Positions 23,406 through 34,707 of a DNA stretch of 64,000 nucleotides are shown piece by piece. The notes beneath the pieces are model-generated. The model had not been told where the DNA came from, searched no databases, and saw nothing but the letters and a program-made list of their open reading frames with translations. Numbering within the stretch: position 1 is the first letter of the stretch; the number at the start of each line of letters is the position of its first letter. Both the position numbers and the translations under genes were made by a program. The stretch covers positions 195,001-259,000 of the forward strand of contig CAICTM010000006.1 of the NCBI GenBank assembly GCA_903772945.1, read 5' to 3'. Source of the DNA: Seminavis robusta. Lineage: Eukaryota; Bacillariophyta; Bacillariophyceae; Naviculales; Naviculaceae.

Positions 23406-25523
23406 GGTGGTGCTTTGCTTGTTGGTGGTTGTTATTGGTGGGCGGTGTGTAAAATTCGGCAACAGAGCAAAATGAATGATTTGAAACTAACTTACTTAAT
23501 GGGTACAAAGGATCTCCGAAGCCCCGCAAATAATGGTTTGGCTTTGGTGATTTATTTTGTGATGGATACCAGTACCAGGTACAGTAGCTACCGGTACGAT
23601 CTTGCAGGAATTCGGGGTCATTCTGGAATGGCTCGTAAAAAGTCGAAAAATCAACCAAGGTTTATTTTAATAGGGTTTTACGATACGCAGAAGCTTAAGG
23701 GCACCAAAAGGTACTATTTAATGCGGTCATTGTTCCCTCTACTCCTCCCAGAAAACAGCTGTTAGTCACCTTCAATAGTCATTGGTCATTCCGCGGTACA
23801 GCCAAGAGCTCTATCGATCGAAAGTTTAGCAAGTCAAAGAGACAGTGAATTTTCGTGCAATGGCTCCCAGCGCTGCTCTCACCTCTTTCTACGCTGCCAA
23901 CTAAGACATACAAGTACCCGTCTGCTGGGGACACTGGGTAGATCGTAGTGCACGTGTACCGAGGTTCCTTGTCGGTGAAATAATGACATTGTGAATTGTG
24001 AATGCTTTCTCTATTGTCTATCGTGCTTTCTCTATAGTCCATTCGGAGTACCGGTACTGGTACCGCTTTACCGTATTATTTTTGCTGTATCTTTGGCCAT
24101 CATTGTCGGAGGTTTCGGGCACCGTTGAAGTCTCCATCCTTTCCGTACCGTACCTCTAGCTAGACTCTACATGTATGTAACTAAGTAACTAGCCAGCTGG
24201 ACAAGGCCACCAGTTACATGTAGTCTACCGGCACTTGAGTGAGTTGCCGGTTGCTCGCAGTCCACTGCTCGAGTCGTTTTGTGGGGTACGGAGTCAAGGT
24301 GTTAATTTTGACCATTGACCGTAAGTCCGAAGTGTTACAGTATCTATGCAACTCTCGCTCCCATTTGCAGTCATCCATTGACTAGTCTATAGAGACAGCT
24401 ATTGAGACATACGATTTTAGCAAAAAATAGCAATCTTTTGGATGGCCACCACTTGCCGGAGTCAAGTCGCAGTCCTTGTGACTTGTGCTCCTGGTGTGAA
24501 ACTGCGGCTGGAAAGTGGAGGAGAGTGGAAAGGGCTCGAAGAACCAAAGGGTGGCTTATAGAACCTACTGCATGTAAAGCAATACTCAAGAATGATGCTA
24601 GCTACCGGCTGGCTAGAAATTACTCAGCCTCCAAAATTAGCTTTCCATCATCCTGATTCCTGAGACCTCAGAATGAAACTAATACATGTAACGACCGCCC
24701 TGGCCAGTGGTGAGAGTGGTCAGTGGTGAGGAAGGGCCAGTCAGAAATGGGAATTATTTAGCGTTCCAAGAACCAACTCAACTCCTTCCGATCTCTCTTG
24801 AAGAATGATGCTCAAGATCATCAGCCCGCTAAAAAGAGCATGTTTGCTGCTACTGCAGCCTAATCCTTTTCCAAAGCTAGAAATGCCCCATTGATCCTCG
24901 TTGCGTATCGGTACTACGATGGTACTTGTCACGTGCAATTGCAGCCACTACTAGACTACGTCCTTGTTGGTTCTGATGATGATGATGATGGAGCCGACTG
25001 GAGTAGGGAGACGCCAGGCCACGAGGATCGCTCGGGGTAAACTTCCCATATCTCTCCTCCGTTGTCAAATCGTTTGCACGCTGAACAAAAATGGTAGCGA
25101 TACTAGCTAGCTAGTATGCCGATGTCATGCCCCCACTCGAGTTTTCACCTAATGTGTGAAGGGGCAGCCCCGATGTCTCGATACGAGCCAGTGCCTAACC
25201 CGCACCTCACGACAACTTGTCAGCTCTAAACCAAGCCGACAGAGCGGCTTACAATTGGTAGCCAATGAGGTTTTCTTCGGGTACCGGTCGTGATATCATT
25301 CGAAGTTCGAAGCCACTCCAAGGGGTTCTTTGATATATCCGTAGCAGATGGCTGAGGAACTCTTGCCAGTTCGTACCGAACCCTCGTGAAACTTCGCTCC
25401 AGCCCCAGAAGCCTTCATCATTGCCATCATTTGGTCATTAGCCGTAACTACTGCTTTGTCTCTGCGTCTTTGTCGCTTGCCATCAAGTCCCAAGTCGAAA
25501 TCACCCTACAGCACTGTACCACA
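23406..25523. other. Intergenic, divergent promoter region
   Basis: These 2.1 kb separate the cyclase (leftward) from the acidic protein (rightward), so both promoters should lie here. It is rich in palindromes such as GTACCGGTAC (about 24050-24066), CTAGCTAG (25102-25113) and ACATGTA (24214). Open frames of 60-90 codons have no motif. The frame at 25524 extends upstream to 25386, but that part lacks any protein-like feature. Confidence 0.5.
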
Positions 25524-26879
25524 ATGGACCCCAAGGAAGTTGATGAAATGGAGACAGAGAAGGCAGTCCAGACGGAGGAGGAGCCTGTGAAGGTTGGCGA
25601 CATCCAGACAGCTCCAACCGCAGAAGGGCCAGAGAAGGCAGGCAAGACGGCCGGGTCAACGCTGGCTACTGCAGCATGTGAGCCCATGAACATTGATGGA
25701 GACACCAATGACGAAATCACGGATCAGCTTGAAGCTTTGTTGGCCTGCAAAGCAAGCAAGCTTGTCCTTTTGGCCGCTGCCAAGAAGGATCCCGAGTTAT
25801 TGGACGTCATTGAACGTGTCGCTACGGAGCTGATTTCATGTGTCAAGACGACAAAGGACGCCATGGCAGCAGCAGCATCCTCCAATCCTAAAGACAAAGA
25901 CAAAAAACCTGCGGCAATGAAAAGTCTACCGGATGCAAAGGAACCGGAGATCAACCAGGACCATGCCTCTGTAAGTGAAACCCCCGATGACGGGGTTTTG
26001 GAACAGAAGGAGACGCGGCCAGACGAAAATCGTGCGTCAAACGGTGAAAACCCTGATGAAGATGGCAAGGACAAAGACGAGAAGGTCCCCGACGCCAAGA
26101 AGGAGCCCAAGGAAGCAACTGCAAAAGGACATGATAGTCAACAGCCGAACCATGATGCTGGCCCAAATCACGAAAGTGAAGACAAGCCGGTGAAGCGTGC
26201 TGCCAAGGAAGAGCTCGAGTCGACACCCCCAAAACGACGATCTGTTTCTACCGGCGAAGTGGACAACGACGACGACGACGACATTGATCATTCGGATATT
26301 GGAACTTCTACTCGCAGCCCTGATGGCCAAGCTGACAAGATTGCTGATTATGATTCGGAAGTTCATAATATCCGAGCTGCACGTCGCGTTGCTGCAGAAG
26401 GGGTACTGGCAACTAGCAAGCTTTGGTATTCTCGCTTTGGGGTAACACGAAAGGAAATCAACCACAACGAAGCCTGGAAAGCAATCGGACTCTCTAAAAA
26501 GTTTGGAGTTGGTGCTGGACTTGCCCCCCAGCTGGCGTACCTGTCTGTGGAGGCTGCCTCTGACTATGTAACCCTGGACAAGGCAACCGGAACTCTAACA
26601 GTTACTTTTCTTCTTCCGCCGGCGGAACGGGCAAACGTGCAACCGCAAGTTGAGTCTCTGAAGCAAGGCACCATTCCATTCTTTTGGACAGAGGACCAGC
26701 TTGGATCCGGCGAGAGACTCTGGCACTACATTGGGCATTACCAGTGTGAACGAATTTGGGAGGAACATGATGTTACATTTTCTGCATCCTTTCGCTGTAA
26801 AGCTTTCAAAGTACAGGTGGCCGCCAAGTTGGAGGAGATTGCGGGTGTTTTGGCTGTCAGCTCGCACTATGATAGCTAG
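25524..26879 (+). CDS. Acidic, largely disordered protein with conserved-looking C-terminal domain
   Basis: The ATG at 25524 (MDPKEVDEMETEKAV) gives 451 residues; an in-frame ATG at 25386 would add 46 Ser/His-rich residues that look like leader sequence. Residues 1-270 are mostly low-complexity Glu/Lys/Asp/Pro, broken by a short helical Ala/Leu patch (QLEALLACKASKLVLLAAAK) and a basic motif (PPKRRSVS) that could be a nuclear signal. From about 272 (RAARRVAAEGVLATSKLWY) to the end it is globular, with FFWTEDQLGSGERLWHYIGH and CERIWEEHDV. The WHYxGHYxxxR pattern recalls a domain found in some fungal proteins of unknown function (DUF6697-like); this is a weak impression. A nuclear or chromatin role is a guess. 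No intron is seen. Confidence 0.7.
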   Translation: MDPKEVDEMETEKAVQTEEEPVKVGDIQTAPTAEGPEKAGKTAGSTLATAACEPMNIDGDTNDEITDQLEALLACKASKLVLLAAAKKDPELLDVIERVATELISCVKTTKDAMAAAASSNPKDKDKKPAAMKSLPDAKEPEINQDHASVSETPDDGVLEQKETRPDENRASNGENPDEDGKDKDEKVPDAKKEPKEATAKGHDSQQPNHDAGPNHESEDKPVKRAAKEELESTPPKRRSVSTGEVDNDDDDDIDHSDIGTSTRSPDGQADKIADYDSEVHNIRAARRVAAEGVLATSKLWYSRFGVTRKEINHNEAWKAIGLSKKFGVGAGLAPQLAYLSVEAASDYVTLDKATGTLTVTFLLPPAERANVQPQVESLKQGTIPFFWTEDQLGSGERLWHYIGHYQCERIWEEHDVTFSASFRCKAFKVQVAAKLEEIAGVLAVSSHYDS

Positions 26880-27477
26880 TAGAGATCAGCGCCACCCTTG
26901 GGGCAAAGAAGAAGCAAACAAATTGGTTTAATTGGGGTGAAGGTTCTTCGGTCTAACAAGCAAACCAACAAGACTCTCTGCAAGAGGTAGGTCTCGGCGA
27001 GCTCATTTATTTGAAGAGGTTCTGGTGAGCAATAGCCTGGTAGATGGACATCGTATACATATAGTTTGATACACATAAGCATCACGTTTGAGAATGAATT
27101 CTCTTAGCTTTCGTTTTGCCTCCGCAACGGGTAAAGATTGGATGCTCGTCTCATTTTGTGCAAGGGGAGACTACATACCCCACTACCAACCGCGGCTCTC
27201 TTGCTATTAGAACTACTAGTAATTCACCCTCTCCCTGGCTGAGAGCTACTGATACATACATTGGCATCTAGCTGAACCACTGCCAAGGACCTTTCTAGCT
27301 AGCAAATGACTAACTATGGGATACTTGTTGTAGAGAAAAGATTCTTTAGATTTATTCTTGCTTCGGTGAAAGGCCCATTTGCTGCATGTTGCTGATTCGA
27401 TTCGATTCACTTTGGTTATCTACAAAGCACAACCAAAGTCGTTCGGTACAACTCGCTCCAAGTCGTCGTCCACTCGT
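26880..27477. other. Intergenic between convergent 3' ends
   Basis: About 600 bases between two gene ends. Apart from short palindromic words (CTAGCTAG at 27297-27304) nothing was recognised. Confidence 0.5.
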
Positions 27478-27783
27478 CTACTCTACAACGCGCTTTTTCT
27501 TGTTGTACTTCTTGGCAAATTTTTGATTTCGCAAGAATTTAGGGTCCATGCCTCTTGTGGAAACGAACCGCTGCCTCTTGGCCTTCTTGATCCCATTGGC
27601 GTGAGCCTTGTGGGTGTTATTGTGTGCGCAAGTGTTCTTTTGCTGTGGTTCGAAAGAGATGAGAGAGACAGCAGGTGTGAGAAGCCTCATTCAAAACGCC
27701 ACCGAAAGAAGGAGATGCGCCCAGCTTGGCCATGTCTTATCTGAACCAAACAACCATCACATTACAAGACGTACCTTCACCAT
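27478..27783 (-). CDS. RPL29: 60S ribosomal protein eL29 (L29e)
   Basis: Exon 1 is only nine bases (27775-27783, Met-Val-Lys), followed by an intron with donor GTACG and acceptor CCACAG, then exon 2 (27478-27642) to a TAG stop. The 57-residue product begins [20 protein letters not shown] and continues [20 protein letters not shown] and [14 protein letters not shown]. These match the invariant core of eL29 (HNxxxKAHxNGIKKxxxxR and DPKFLRNxxFAKKxNKK), a small basic protein of the large subunit near the peptide exit region. Length agrees with the short fungal and algal forms, which lack the long animal tail. The tiny first exon makes this gene easy to miss. Confidence 0.92.
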
Positions 27784-28152
27784 CTTGACTCGACACTATC
27801 AGCTACAACAGTCAACAATCCCAAGAGACAGAGTGCTGATCGGTTGGAGGCTTGGGGTCGGAGAAGGGCTGCGGCAAAAGTGAGTAATGCGGTAAGTGGT
27901 AACACAAACGCGAAGACATTTTTAGCTCTGACCCTACCACCGGCACTGGTACCGCGCGCGCAGTCGAGAGAAGAAAAGAAAAATCTGCCCCACGCCGTGG
28001 ATTTGGCTACCGACGCATTGAAAAACTCTGGTAATGTAGTTGGGGAGCGCAATAGATCAACGAGAAGATGGTTAAGTCAGCGGGAGCTGCGATACCTCGG
28101 CAGAAAGACAGATAGAAGAAGGGGGATCATGTTCGGATTGCACCCATCTTTC

Positions 28153-28285
28153 AAGCTAGCCCTGGCGACAACACCCGACTACGTCGTGTGTTGCCGCCCG
28201 GTATCATTCATTCCCTTTTTGCAACCTTCTTTTTATTAAGCTAGCCCTGGCGACAACACCCGACTACGTCGTGTGTTGCCGCCCG
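28153..28285 (+). repeat. Two identical 48-bp copies of an imperfect palindrome
   Basis: An identical 48-bp sequence starting AAGCTAGCCCTGGCG occurs at 28153-28200 and 28238-28285. Each copy contains a palindrome of two 16-nt arms around a TAC loop (28164-28198 and 28249-28283), with 14 of 16 positions pairing; one of the two mismatches would still allow a G-T type pair on one strand. The 37 bp between the copies is unrelated. Confidence 0.85.
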
Positions 28286-28483
28286 CTACTCAATAATTTA
28301 CTAGCTGCTATTCCCTTATTGTAACTCTAACCTTTACAGCTCCTGCTGGCTTATTGTGCTGTTGTGATGATTGTACTAACCTTAAATATTAATGATTTAT
28401 TCCTACCCCTAACTTGTATTGAACCATCAATGTTCAGTTTTGTTGGCTTATGACTATCTCTATCCTTATACTTTGGCTTCACC

Positions 28484-28532
28484 GGAATAGGAAATAGGAA
28501 ATAGGAAATAGGAAATAGGAAATAGGAAATAG
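28484..28532 (+). repeat. (GGAAATA)n heptamer microsatellite
   Basis: About seven head-to-tail heptamers of the form GGAAATA, the first one shortened (GGAATA). Confidence 0.9.
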
Positions 28533-30006
28533 CATTAAAGGGGTTGAGAACTCAGGCAGTTTACCTGCCGAGGTAAAACACAAAAACAAATGCAACGCGG
28601 CAATACTCCTTGCTTTTCTGCATGGGGCTGTAACATTTGTTTGGTCATTTTGTCATGATCTTGTTGAGAACAAGCACTCCCCAAGTAGGACGTGTCCATT
28701 TTCGATCGTATTTCGAAAATGTGAGCTCAAAATGTGAGACTTAGTTTTAAACTAGATGGCCGGCTCTGCAGTCACAGATTGTCTTTCGAGTTTTGGATTT
28801 AACCGTTGCATCCAAAGTAAATCGCATCCCACCATGGGCATCTCTTTTCGTTCATGTGTGCACGTTCAGAGAACATGTTGAATGTCAGCCACTCCTCTCA
28901 TAAACATGTCGAGTTGACACCAAACCCTTCCGAGTTGACCATGTCATCGGCCGGCATCTCATTGTGTTGTGTCTTTAGCAGATGGGATCGAAAATTGGGA
29001 CCATGGGCATCCGATTCAGCGACCATGTTGGTTGACACAAGATTCAGTGAGAGAGAAGCAACATCAACGGCAAAAGATCGCGATCAACAGCATCCGAATG
29101 GATCAGTTCAGTTGGATGTCATCTCATTATTTTGACTATCGACACTTTACAGCGAAGCTCTGCCCAAAAGCTCTGCTGAAATCGACCATTCTTGCTTGGA
29201 TTGCTCGGCAATGGTGATCGGCGGTTCAGTAAACTGTTGTTGTTGTTATCCTTTGTGCAGTGTGCCGTGGCCGTCGTCTCTCCCTCTGATTCTCGTTGGT
29301 CGCGTGTTGTGTCTCACTCGTTGGATGGTGGACTGCTTGTGATGGAAAGCATCTCTTTACGGTGACCAAACAGTGCTTTGGCGATTGACTTGCTATTGTC
29401 TTTTAATCTTCATTTCTGATCTGTGACTAACTGGGACTTAGAAACGGTTTGCCTTTCCAGTCCCAATTCAGAAAGAAACTGTCGAAACTGGCACTGGAAT
29501 CGCCGGGCGAGCTTCAATTTCTTCAAAATCTGTTTCAAAAGTACATTAAACTCAATAGAAAATCATTGCTTCTGCGACTACTTGATCATGCCCTAGCATC
29601 ACCAGTTTACACTCTATGACATTGTTACCCATAGTCCACCCTGGGTTTTACACCTCCCTTGACACGATGCAGCAGTCAAAGCAGCCACTGGGGCAACTTG
29701 AAATTTTCATTACCCATACCTTTCAATGCGTCGGTAATTGGGGGCTGGAAACAATTGTTTATTCTCTTGTTTGCCTCGTTGCAAGCAAAGTTGCTTCCTT
29801 CGAGACAATTGGCATCGCTTTCTGATTCTGCTAAGGATGAGTTCTCTACTAGCTAGTACGCAGACATTGAAGAGATGATTGACTTGCATTTCCAATAGCC
29901 TGCGATACAGTTGTCACACCAGAGCGCAAATCCGCGCTCGATTGCTGGCTAGTAGAGTATCTAATAAACACAAACATTCCAGCAAGTCCTATACACTTAG
30001 TTTAGT

Positions 30007-33000
30007 TCAGAAGCTGCTCTGCTTGAGGATTGAGAAATTCTTGGCAATTACTGCGAGCTTCTTCACTGCCGTCTCATCCTCGCCCAACGTGCCAGATGGA
30101 TCGTTCAAGTAGTTTGCCAAGGACTCTGATCCAAGAGCAATACGCAGGATGGCATGGGTTTCGCTCACATCAACCGGCTGACCCACAAAGCAGCAAGTCG
30201 AGAGCGCTGCTTTCTCCTCGGGAGAGGCTGAAGGTACCGCACTCGATACGTCCATGCTCATGTAGCGATAGACATCACGAAGTTCGCTCATATTCAGCCA
30301 TCCGCTACCATCCTCTCGCTTCAGGCGGATGCTCACAATACTACGTTCGACACACCATGCATCCAGTTGCTCCGGATTCGACTGAACCATGTGAGTGACG
30401 CTGGTAGCCCAGTCTTCGACTGCTTTGATTCGGTCCACATCGGGGGTCTTGGACAGTGACTCCATTCCAGCCAATCCAGCTTCCCATCGCAATGCAAGAC
30501 CAACATTGTTGCCTACACTGTCGTTGCGGCGCAGCAGTGGCTTCCAGCTTTCAAAGCACTCTGGCAGTTCCTTATCCGAGAAGAATCCTCCCAGACCCTC
30601 TTTGCCGTACATTTCCATTGGTTCCGGCGGTGGCGATTCTCGTAGTTTGTCGGCTATGCGCTTGGGGATGAACAGAGCGCCACAGAAAGGGGGTGCCTGG
30701 AAGAACTTGCTGCCGGTGAAGAGCACAATCGAGTCTTGCTCGAGCCAGGAGTGCAGCTCCTCAAGAGAGAATCGACCCTGACAGGCATCAATAACTCCCA
30801 ATGACGCGCTGCCGCCATCACCGCTTCCGGGCATTACATTGTCTCTGAGGCCAGTCTTGCCTCCGAACACACCATGCAAGATGGTGTAAGCGTCTCCCTC
30901 CTTTTCAGCAATGTCGATAGCAAGTGCTGATGCATCCAGCACTGATCCGTCACGCTCACGAGCTGGGATGGACACTTCTTTCAATCCGTCGTCACCAAAG
31001 CCGTTCAGACGAGTAACACCATCGGGTACTTTACCATACAAGGGTGCGTGCGTAGAGAAATAAGTGCCTCCAGCAGCAACGTTTGTTCCGGCTCCAATCT
31101 CCTTCAGCTGTGTCACAATGTTCACGATTTTCTTTCCGTTTTGAGTCTCAGGCTGAAGCACTCGAGCGATGGCAATCGGGAGATACTCAGCATCGGAGCC
31201 TGATGAATGAGTGGATGTGTCCAGTCAACCATACAGTACGAATAAGTGAATGTTTGAATGTGTGTGAATGGTGCCCAGAGGAAACGACACACAGTCAGAA
31301 ACATGGTGTGTGAGAGATAACAGTCAACCTAGTTTTTTCTTAAAAATGCTCCTTCTTGGACACACCTGATGGGCAGAGAGCCACCTCCACACCCTCTGGA
31401 AGCTCCAAGGCAGAGGCAATGCGCTGCCTCTGGTTCTCAAAAATGCCGTTCAAGGCTTCCTCTACTTCTGCCTCTGTCTGCTTGGATGCCAACTTGTCGT
31501 CAAAAAGCTTCATGGCAGCCGCATATCCAGATTCGGTGGGAGTATTGCAGGTGCAACTTCCACGGAAAATGTCATTGCTGGCGATTGGTTGAGGCTTGCA
31601 ATGGTACTTGTTGGTTCCGCTGTTTGGCAAAATCATGCTCCGGTCATCACTTCCCTGCGTCAAGTAGGACTCGAACAGGTTGAATCCAGAGTCTTGGGCA
31701 TCCTGAATGGCGTCGTCTCGGTATGCCGCCACGGATGAAAAGGAACGCTTTCCACCCTGGTTGTTGGCCATGGTGGAGAAAGCCGCACTTCGTGACTTGT
31801 TCTGGAAGGCATGGGTCAACACATTTGTATTGGCGAGACCTTCACGAGTGTACGAGTCGCTTTCCCATGCAGCTCCTGCCGCACGGCAACCACCCTCCCA
31901 AGGATTGATGACATGGGCCATACCAGAATACGTCTCCTCAAATATTCTTCGGTAGTAGAGTTCTTCCTTGGTGTGTGGTGTATTGAGCGGGTAAAGGGTG
32001 GCAGCATTATCCATCTCGGCATCCGAGACTTCTTCGGCCACCTTGCGCTGCAACATACTGACCCAGTCTTCCCCGACACCTTCACACTGCATGGCCTTGG
32101 CTCTCCACAAGACGGGATGGGGGATGGAGTCGCCATTGGCATTGGGTCCTTCAAACAGCTTTCTCAAAAATGTCTTTTCGCGTCCTTCCGAGTTGGTGGC
32201 AACGGCTTCCCGATCAACAATCTTGACGGAAGGGTCGACACTCATGATCAATTCTGTGAATTTGGTATCGAGAAAGGGCACACGAGCCTCCAAACTATGC
32301 GCCATGGTCATTCGATCGGTACGATGCAAATTGATGTCGCCGAGCATGTTGTAGATGCGTCGAAGTTCGTTTTGAATATGACGGGGAGTCTTGGCATCCA
32401 TGAAATAAAGGTATCCAGCAAAGAGCTCATCACTTCCTTCACTGAAATATACAATGAATGAAAGCAAGAGGCACGTGAGACGTCCGTGAACAAAGTAAAA
32501 TCACAAAAATAATCCACAAAACAAACACTGAAAATACAATATATTGCAGCATTATACATACCCTGTCAAGACCATCTTGACATCGGCTCCAGCCCGCTCA
32601 GCCAATAACCAATTGGGAATAGCACTTCGAATCAACTCTGCCTCGTAAGTTTCCATGTGATAAATAATCTTGGGGATCAATCCAAAGACTTCATCTCCGG
32701 TAAAGACTCGTGGACGATGATCAATGTATTTATCTCCCCCCAGTGCATCGACCATGGCCCGTGCGGCCATCATATCGGGTGAATCTTCCATTCCAACAGT
32801 AAATGCCGGAATGGGTCGATCATCTCCCGTTTCTTCCCGGTACATGGGCATGAGTGCATGCGACACAATGCAGGAATCGACTCCTCCACTGAGAAAGAAT
32901 CCATAATCGACATCGGCCATCATGCGCTTGGAAACAGCAGCCCGGAATGCTTCGCGGATTTCATCGTCCGTGGGATTTTCTTTGGTTTCCCAGGGAGCGT

Positions 33001-33903
33001 AGTCTTCCTAAAACAAAAATAGAAAAGAAAATGAACAGAAAAAATTGGTTCAGCATCCAAAAAACATGTTTTACCCATGCAAACCATACTGTTGTTTTTG
33101 TATTCTTTTGTTTGACTCACCGAGAAATTCCATTCTGGACTATGGTATCGCACCAATCCAGTCTGAGGCGTCCAATAATGTCCAGGAGGCACAGCTTCTA
33201 CAGACGATGGTACGACATGTCCGACCAATGCCTTTAATTCCGAAGCAAATACATAGGCACCATCTTGTGTGGTTCCATAATAGAGTGGCTTGATGCCCAC
33301 TGGATCTCGGGCTGCAAATGCCGCCGCTGGTTGTCCATCTTTGGCTTCTTCAAACAAGCAAAAGGCAAACATGCCATCCAATCGCTTGACGGCTTCCTTG
33401 GGTCCCAAACAGGCACATGCATGCGCAATCACTTCACAATCACTGGCCGAAATTCGTTCTTCCGTCCAACCGTGATTGTCCACAATATCCTGATACAAAA
33501 TCTTGTGATTGTAAATTTCACCATTGGCGGCCAATTTGACCCTCTGCTCGTTCTCACTGCCAGCTCCAAACGTCAACAAAAAGGGCATATCGGCCGCGTG
33601 CGAGTCGGGATCGACAATGGCCAAACGCTGATGTCCCATGACCCAATGCGCATTACTGGTCAACGAGCCACGGGCGGTATGACGACCGTCGGGACCACGA
33701 TGAATCATGGTGCCCGTGGCCGAGCGCAATGTGTATTCGTCCGTCAAAATGGCCGATTGGCTGGGGCCCGTGTATGTGGGCGACCACACATTGTCCACGG
33801 CCGCCAATAAACCACAGTGGCGTTTCGTATTATTGCTACTAGTAGTGTTTGTCTTGGTCTTGGTCAAGGCACGGGACGCCGTGCGAGACAGAGATCGCAA
33901 CAT
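30007..33903 (-). CDS. Asparagine synthetase (glutamine-hydrolysing) fused to a C-terminal PLP-dependent aminotransferase-like domain
   Basis: Four exons, 33121-33903, 32562-33007, 31366-32441 and 30007-31199, with GT-AG introns give 1,165 residues. A basic, Ser/Thr-rich leader (MLRSLSRTASRALTKTKTN) precedes Cys30 (HCGLLAAV), the glutaminase nucleophile of class II amidotransferases; IVDPDSHAADMPF and NGEIYNHK follow. The synthetase domain has the PP-loop SGGVDSC (about 298) and GEGSDELFAGY, which bind and adenylate aspartate. After a linker (about 630-670) the same frame continues into a PLP fold: SGSDAEYLPIA, IDACQGRFS (Asp for the pyridine nitrogen) and TGSKFFQAPPFCGALF (Lys at about 934 forming the Schiff base). 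There is no stop or intron between the two enzymes, so this is a true fusion in the genome. The leader implies mitochondrial or other organelle import with cleavage to free Cys30. The PLP reaction is unknown. Confidence 0.88.
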
Positions 33904-34707
33904 GGTTGTTCAGTTTTAGTTTCGTTTTGTTGCCTGATCCAAAAGAAAACAATGATAGAATTGAAATCAATTTGTGGACAAAATCTTTCTTCTTTTGTGT
34001 GGCTTGATGTGTGTGTCTTCACTTCACCCACGTGGAACCTTGTGGTGATTTGGATTGGAGGATTGGACGGTGGCGCTTCAAGAAAGTGTCAACAACCTCG
34101 ACCGCAAATTCAATAGATATCCGATCTGTCTGACGTCCGTTCGGAACGCTTTTTTACAGACCTCTTCGGTACAGTACAGTACCGTACAGTGGTACTGTTT
34201 CTACGGACCAATGCCACGTTGTGTGACCACACAAAACTGCGAGAGGTTGTCTTTCATCACACAATTAGAGAAAAGATCCAATAGCCTCCCTCGTAGCAAG
34301 CGAAATTAATAGCGACCGGGTGTAAGGTAGCTTCCAGGATCGTACCGTAGGGTAGCAAGGCGGACCTCCGTTAGCATGGTGAGAGGTGAAAAGGGAGGGT
34401 GTCTATTTTGCTACTAGTAGCTACCGGTAGCTAGAAATAACATACATGTACTTCGACTGTACGAGGAAGGAAGGAAGCTTCCAATGTAGACCTCCAACCG
34501 ACACAATTCTGTAGGAGCGGGGTGTCTACTATGCATAGCTTGTAACACTGTCTGACTGTCTGTAAGCCACCACCAATCATTGTGAGAATACGCCATTCGC
34601 TCCGCTTGTACGGTCGCCATCTTTTTTTCCAATGGCACTGGGAGTGCGTAGTATCTCTGATTAGTTATTAGCGACAGCCACTCATCATCAGTCAGGAACT
34701 TAGCTAA
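33904..34707. other. Intergenic, no gene seen
   Basis: About 800 bases upstream of the asparagine synthetase fusion, containing its promoter. A GTAC-rich patch (CAGTACAGTACCGTACAG, 34170-34189) and CTACCGGTAGCTAG (34421-34434) are the only notable words. Confidence 0.5.

Larger units (their letters stand above)
27784..30006. other. Intergenic, structured repeats but no supported gene
   Basis: These 2.2 kb lie upstream of eL29 and downstream of the asparagine synthetase fusion. Features are a duplicated hairpin (28153-28285), a 7-bp microsatellite (28484-28532), and AT-rich sequence around 28300-28440. Plus-strand frames at 27844-28239 and 28854-29217 have no recognisable domain and I do not call them. 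A non-coding RNA around the hairpins is possible. Confidence 0.45.

Noticed and set aside
27844-28239. 131-codon plus-strand frame near the duplicated hairpin
   Set aside because: No motif, irregular composition, overlaps the repeat; more likely chance or the eL29 promoter region.
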